A stretch of DNA of 64,000 nucleotides from AC-32 sp963788215 (GTDB lineage Bacteria > Actinomycetota > Thermoleophilia > Gaiellales > Gaiellaceae). A model generated the notes under the pieces. The model searched no databases, was not told where the DNA came from, and worked only from the letters and a program-made list of their open reading frames with translations. Positions 61,882 through 64,000 of this stretch are shown one piece after another. Each line of letters starts with the position of its first letter. Position 1 is the stretch's first letter. The position numbers were made by a program, and so were the translations under genes. The DNA is taken from assembly GCA_963788215.1 (NCBI GenBank), contig CAWBFX010000005.1, positions 1 through 64,000 on the forward strand. The letters are read 5' to 3'.

Positions 61882-62589
61882 ATGAGGTGGATCGCGCTCG
61901 CCGCCTGCCTGCCGCTCGCCCTCGCCGCATCCGCGGCCGGCTCGAACCGCGCAGGCGTCTCGTGCCCGCCCAGCCTGGCGAACCAGCTCGCGTCCACAGG
62001 TGCGGCGCGCGAGCTGATCACCGTCGCGGCCGCGCGCCGGACGTCCACGCAGGGATCGTTCCGGCTCTGGCGGAAGCCCGGCGCCTGCTGGCAGCCCGTC
62101 GCCGGCCCGTGGACGGCATGGCTCGGCGAGCGAGGCACGTCGAGAAACAAGCGCGAGGGCGACCTCACGACTCCGGCCGGGGCGTTCGGCCTCCTGCCGA
62201 CCATGTACGGCCTCGCGCCGAGCCCGCGCGTCCGCTACCGCTACCACCGGATCGTCTGCGGCGACTGGTGGGTCGAGGACCCGCGCTCGCCCTGGTACAA
62301 CCGCTTCAAGCACGTCCCCTGCGGCTCGACCCCGCCGTTCCGCGTCAAGAGCGAAGACATGTCCCGCTCGCCCACCGCGTACCGCAACCTCGCGGTGATC
62401 GCCTACAACCGCGACCCAATCGTCCCGGGCCGCGGCTCGGGGATCTTCCTCCACGTCAGCACCGGCCGCCCGACTCTGGGCTGCGTCTCGCTACCCCTGC
62501 CCCGGCTGCTGGCCGTGCTTCGCTGGCTCAACCCTCGAAGCGCACCGTTGATCGTGATCGGGACGAACGCCGAGATCCGCGGCTTCTAG
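61882..62589 (+). CDS. L,D-transpeptidase (YkuD family), secreted
   Basis: A 235-residue exported enzyme. Signal peptide WIALAACLPLALAASAAGS; catalytic motif GIFLHVSTGRPTLGCVSLP with the His and the Cys nucleophile, as in YkuD. A second Cys pair in the middle (IVCGDWWV, HVPCGST) may form a disulfide. It makes 3-3 crosslinks in peptidoglycan or anchors proteins. It is divergent from the M15 peptidase with a 21-bp gap, so one promoter region serves both. Confidence 0.88.
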   Translation: MRWIALAACLPLALAASAAGSNRAGVSCPPSLANQLASTGAARELITVAAARRTSTQGSFRLWRKPGACWQPVAGPWTAWLGERGTSRNKREGDLTTPAGAFGLLPTMYGLAPSPRVRYRYHRIVCGDWWVEDPRSPWYNRFKHVPCGSTPPFRVKSEDMSRSPTAYRNLAVIAYNRDPIVPGRGSGIFLHVSTGRPTLGCVSLPLPRLLAVLRWLNPRSAPLIVIGTNAEIRGF

Positions 62590-62598
62590 GATGGGCAG

Positions 62599-63087
62599 GT
62601 GACTGAGCACGTGACCGATCCGGTCGAGCGAGCCGTCGCTGCCCTGCAGCGCGAGACGACGGTTCGCGGGCTGCTCACCACGGCCTCCCGGGAGATCACC
62701 GAGACGCTCGAGGCCTCCGCCTGCATGATCTCGCGCGTCGTCGGCGACCTGCTGGTCAGCCTCGTGGAGTTCTCGCGCGGCGAGCGCGCGCCGGACATCG
62801 GGCACGAGTATCTGATCTCGGACTATCCGCTGACTCACGAGGTGATCACCGCCGGACAGCCGCGCGCCGTCTCGCTGCTCGACGAGGACCCCGAGCCCTC
62901 GGAGGCCGAGCTGCTCGAGAAGCTCGGCTTCGAGTCGCTCCTGATGGTCTGCATGCCGAGCGGGGGCAGCTGCTGGGGGCTCGTCGAGGTCTACGGCGAG
63001 GGAACCCGCTTCGACGACGGGCAGGCCGGCATCGCGAACTCGATCGCGCTCGAGGCCGGCCGCCAGCTGGAACGCTTCGCGCCCTAG
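62599..63087 (+). CDS. GAF-domain sensor protein
   Basis: A 162-residue protein consisting almost only of a GAF domain: LLTTASREITETLEASACMISRVVGDLLVSLVEFSRGE, LISDYPLTHEVITAGQPRAVSLLDED, and FESLLMVCMPSGGSCWGLVEVYGEGTRFDDGQAGIANSIALEAGRQL. The pattern is like the input domains of Thermoleophilia signalling proteins, but no output domain is attached. GTG 62599 begins 9 nt after the L,D-transpeptidase stop. It overlaps the convergent small gene by CTAG. Confidence 0.82.
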   Translation: MTEHVTDPVERAVAALQRETTVRGLLTTASREITETLEASACMISRVVGDLLVSLVEFSRGERAPDIGHEYLISDYPLTHEVITAGQPRAVSLLDEDPEPSEAELLEKLGFESLLMVCMPSGGSCWGLVEVYGEGTRFDDGQAGIANSIALEAGRQLERFAP

Positions 63088-63242
63088 CGCCAGAGTGAGC
63101 GCCAGATGCCCGCGCGACCAAGCGCGCGGCCGAGCAGCTTGTTCTTCGCGCGGCGCGTGATCCGCTTCGGATCGCCGGACGCGACCGCCTCCGCGTCGCC
63201 GAGGATGCGCGCCGAGCGGTAGAGGGAGCTCCGCAGCTTCAT
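63084..63242 (-). CDS. Small basic conserved-looking protein, 52 aa
   Basis: A 52-residue protein from ATG 63242 to TAG 63084, starting MKLRSSLYRSARILGDAEAV and continuing with a Lys/Arg-rich amphipathic helix (DPKRITRRAKNKLLGRALGRAGIWRSLWR). I recall very similar short proteins annotated as hypothetical in many Actinobacteria, so it is probably real. Its stop overlaps the GAF gene stop by CTAG. A nucleic-acid or membrane-surface role is conceivable. Confidence 0.7.
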   Translation of the reverse strand: MKLRSSLYRSARILGDAEAVASGDPKRITRRAKNKLLGRALGRAGIWRSLWR

Positions 63243-63300
63243 GCACCCACTATGGACGTTCGCCCGACGGCGTTCAAGCGCCGGTTGCTAGGTTGCGTCC

Positions 63301-63474
63301 ATGGCCAGTTCGACCGCAGAATCGAGTTACGAGGTCGTCTGCCCGCACTGTCACAAGCCGTTCGAGGCGGAGCTGCTCGTCTCGTCCGGCACCGCGGGCC
63401 CGGGTGGCTTCAAGTGCCCGCACTGCCGACTGTTCGTGCCGTACGAGCGCGCTGACGTCTCGTCCAACGACTAG
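63301..63474 (+). CDS. Small double-CPHC zinc-ribbon protein
   Basis: A 57-residue protein from ATG 63301 to TAG 63474: YEVVCPHCHKPFEAELLVS and FKCPHCRLFVPYERAD contain two CPHC pairs 23 residues apart that together would bind one zinc, a zinc ribbon like those of small transcription or ribosome factors. Its stop overlaps the next convergent gene by CTAG. No strong SD is seen. Confidence 0.75.
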   Translation: MASSTAESSYEVVCPHCHKPFEAELLVSSGTAGPGGFKCPHCRLFVPYERADVSSND

Positions 63475-64000
63475 CCCAAAGAGACGCGCAGCTCCCGCAG
63501 GACGGGGGACGAGGCGGGCCCGGAGAGCACGAAGGCGCGCACCGCGTTCCGGCCGGTCCTGAACGCGTCCTCGCCGGCCAGAAGCGAGAAGCGGACCGGC
63601 CCGCCGCCCGGGTTGCGGTACGCGACGCCGACCGCGGCGATCCGGCCGTTGAGCGACAGGGCCAGCGGCTGGCCTGCCTGCACGCCTGAGAGAGTGCCGA
63701 CGACCGGCGAGGGCACCAGAGACGAGCCCCGGGGGAAGCGGCGAAGGAGCCGGCTCCCGACCTTGTCGACGCGCGCCGACCCCGAAGGCGAGGCCTCGAC
63801 GGTCAGGCTCGAGACGGCGTTCCCGACGAGGTCGCGGTAAGGCCCGGTGCCGTCGAAGCGCGCCCCCCAGTCGCCGCTTCCGAACAGCGACAGCTCGCGG
63901 GCGAGCGCGGCCTGCCGCTGGGCAAGCGCCGCGCGATAGCTCTCCCGCACGCCGGCGACGTCGACCACGGACGAGCCCGCGCCGCCCTTGCGCAACGAGG
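63471..64000 (-). CDS. C-terminal part of a sulfatase-like protein (partial)
   Basis: The last 170 or so residues of a larger protein entering from the right edge: GVRESYRAALAQRQAALARELSLFG, GPYRDLVGNAVSSLTVEASPSG, PLALSLNGRIAAVGVAYRNPGGGPVRFSLLAGEDAF, ending VLRELRVSLG. The closing strand LSLNGRIAAVG..RFSLL resembles the C-terminal beta domain of membrane-bound sulfatases in Thermoleophilia. The catalytic part lies outside the window. Identification is tentative. Confidence 0.55.
   Translation of the reverse strand, partial: SLRKGGAGSSVVDVAGVRESYRAALAQRQAALARELSLFGSGDWGARFDGTGPYRDLVGNAVSSLTVEASPSGSARVDKVGSRLLRRFPRGSSLVPSPVVGTLSGVQAGQPLALSLNGRIAAVGVAYRNPGGGPVRFSLLAGEDAFRTGRNAVRAFVLSGPASSPVLRELRVSLG

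Overview
The window is GC-rich (about 70 percent) bacterial chromosome with dense genes, many GTG/TTG starts and frequent 1-4 nt overlaps. The gene families (Thermoleophilia-style Fn3/PASTA surface protein, DosS/DosR-like two-component pair, ECF sigma with zf-HC2 anti-sigma, DUF4386, SCP2, phosphoketolase plus acetate kinase) point to a high-GC actinobacterium, most likely class Thermoleophilia (Gaiellales/Solirubrobacterales). That placement is inference. There is no rRNA, CRISPR array, prophage or insertion sequence. Two tRNA genes, Tyr(GTA) and Thr(GGT), lie near 5.7-6.1 kb.

Layout. 0-9 kb: the broken end of a PilT ATPase gene, a geranylgeranyl-reductase-like flavoprotein divergent from a covalent-FAD oxidase, a cyclase/ATPase signalling protein, the tRNAs, an NAD(P)-binding protein and an MFS exporter. 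9-14 kb: a heavily frameshifted glycogen debranching enzyme, an SCP2 protein and a secreted beta-propeller/Fn3/poly-proline/PASTA protein. 14-20 kb: a MarR/cupin pair with a clear operator, a PAS protein, TypA/BipA, DUF4386 and a ThrE-type exporter. 20-25 kb: an overlapping four-gene unit, PepD dipeptidase - secreted protein - Dcu-type carrier with a collagen-like N-terminus - MFS. 25-36.7 kb: acid phosphatase, several serine hydrolases, an ArsR/DUF1801/SRPBCC operon, a TetR/HIT/APC/AlkZ-like operon, a GH3 enzyme, a tandem GNAT, and a sigma/anti-sigma operon divergent from a Met-rich secreted protein. 36.7-47.3 kb: an operon of a PoxB-like ThDP enzyme, an enolase-superfamily dehydratase and a giant FAD/Fe-S oxidoreductase, followed by a MacB-like ABC system.

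47.5-60.4 kb reads as a low-oxygen/energy-stress module: two universal stress proteins, a DosR-like regulator with a DosS-like double-GAF kinase, a Zn alcohol dehydrogenase, a GNAT fused to ADP-forming acyl-CoA synthetase, a cupin, phosphoketolase, acetate kinase and a flavin oxidoreductase. Phosphoketolase makes acetyl-phosphate, acetate kinase turns it into ATP plus acetate, and the acyl-CoA ligase interconverts acetyl-CoA and acetate with ATP. 60.5-64 kb carries three peptidoglycan-related enzymes, a GAF protein, two small proteins and the end of a sulfatase-like gene.

Nine conserved genes are broken by single-base indels, usually next to G/C runs. Most are probably sequence errors, so several proteins are described here as reconstructed across frames.
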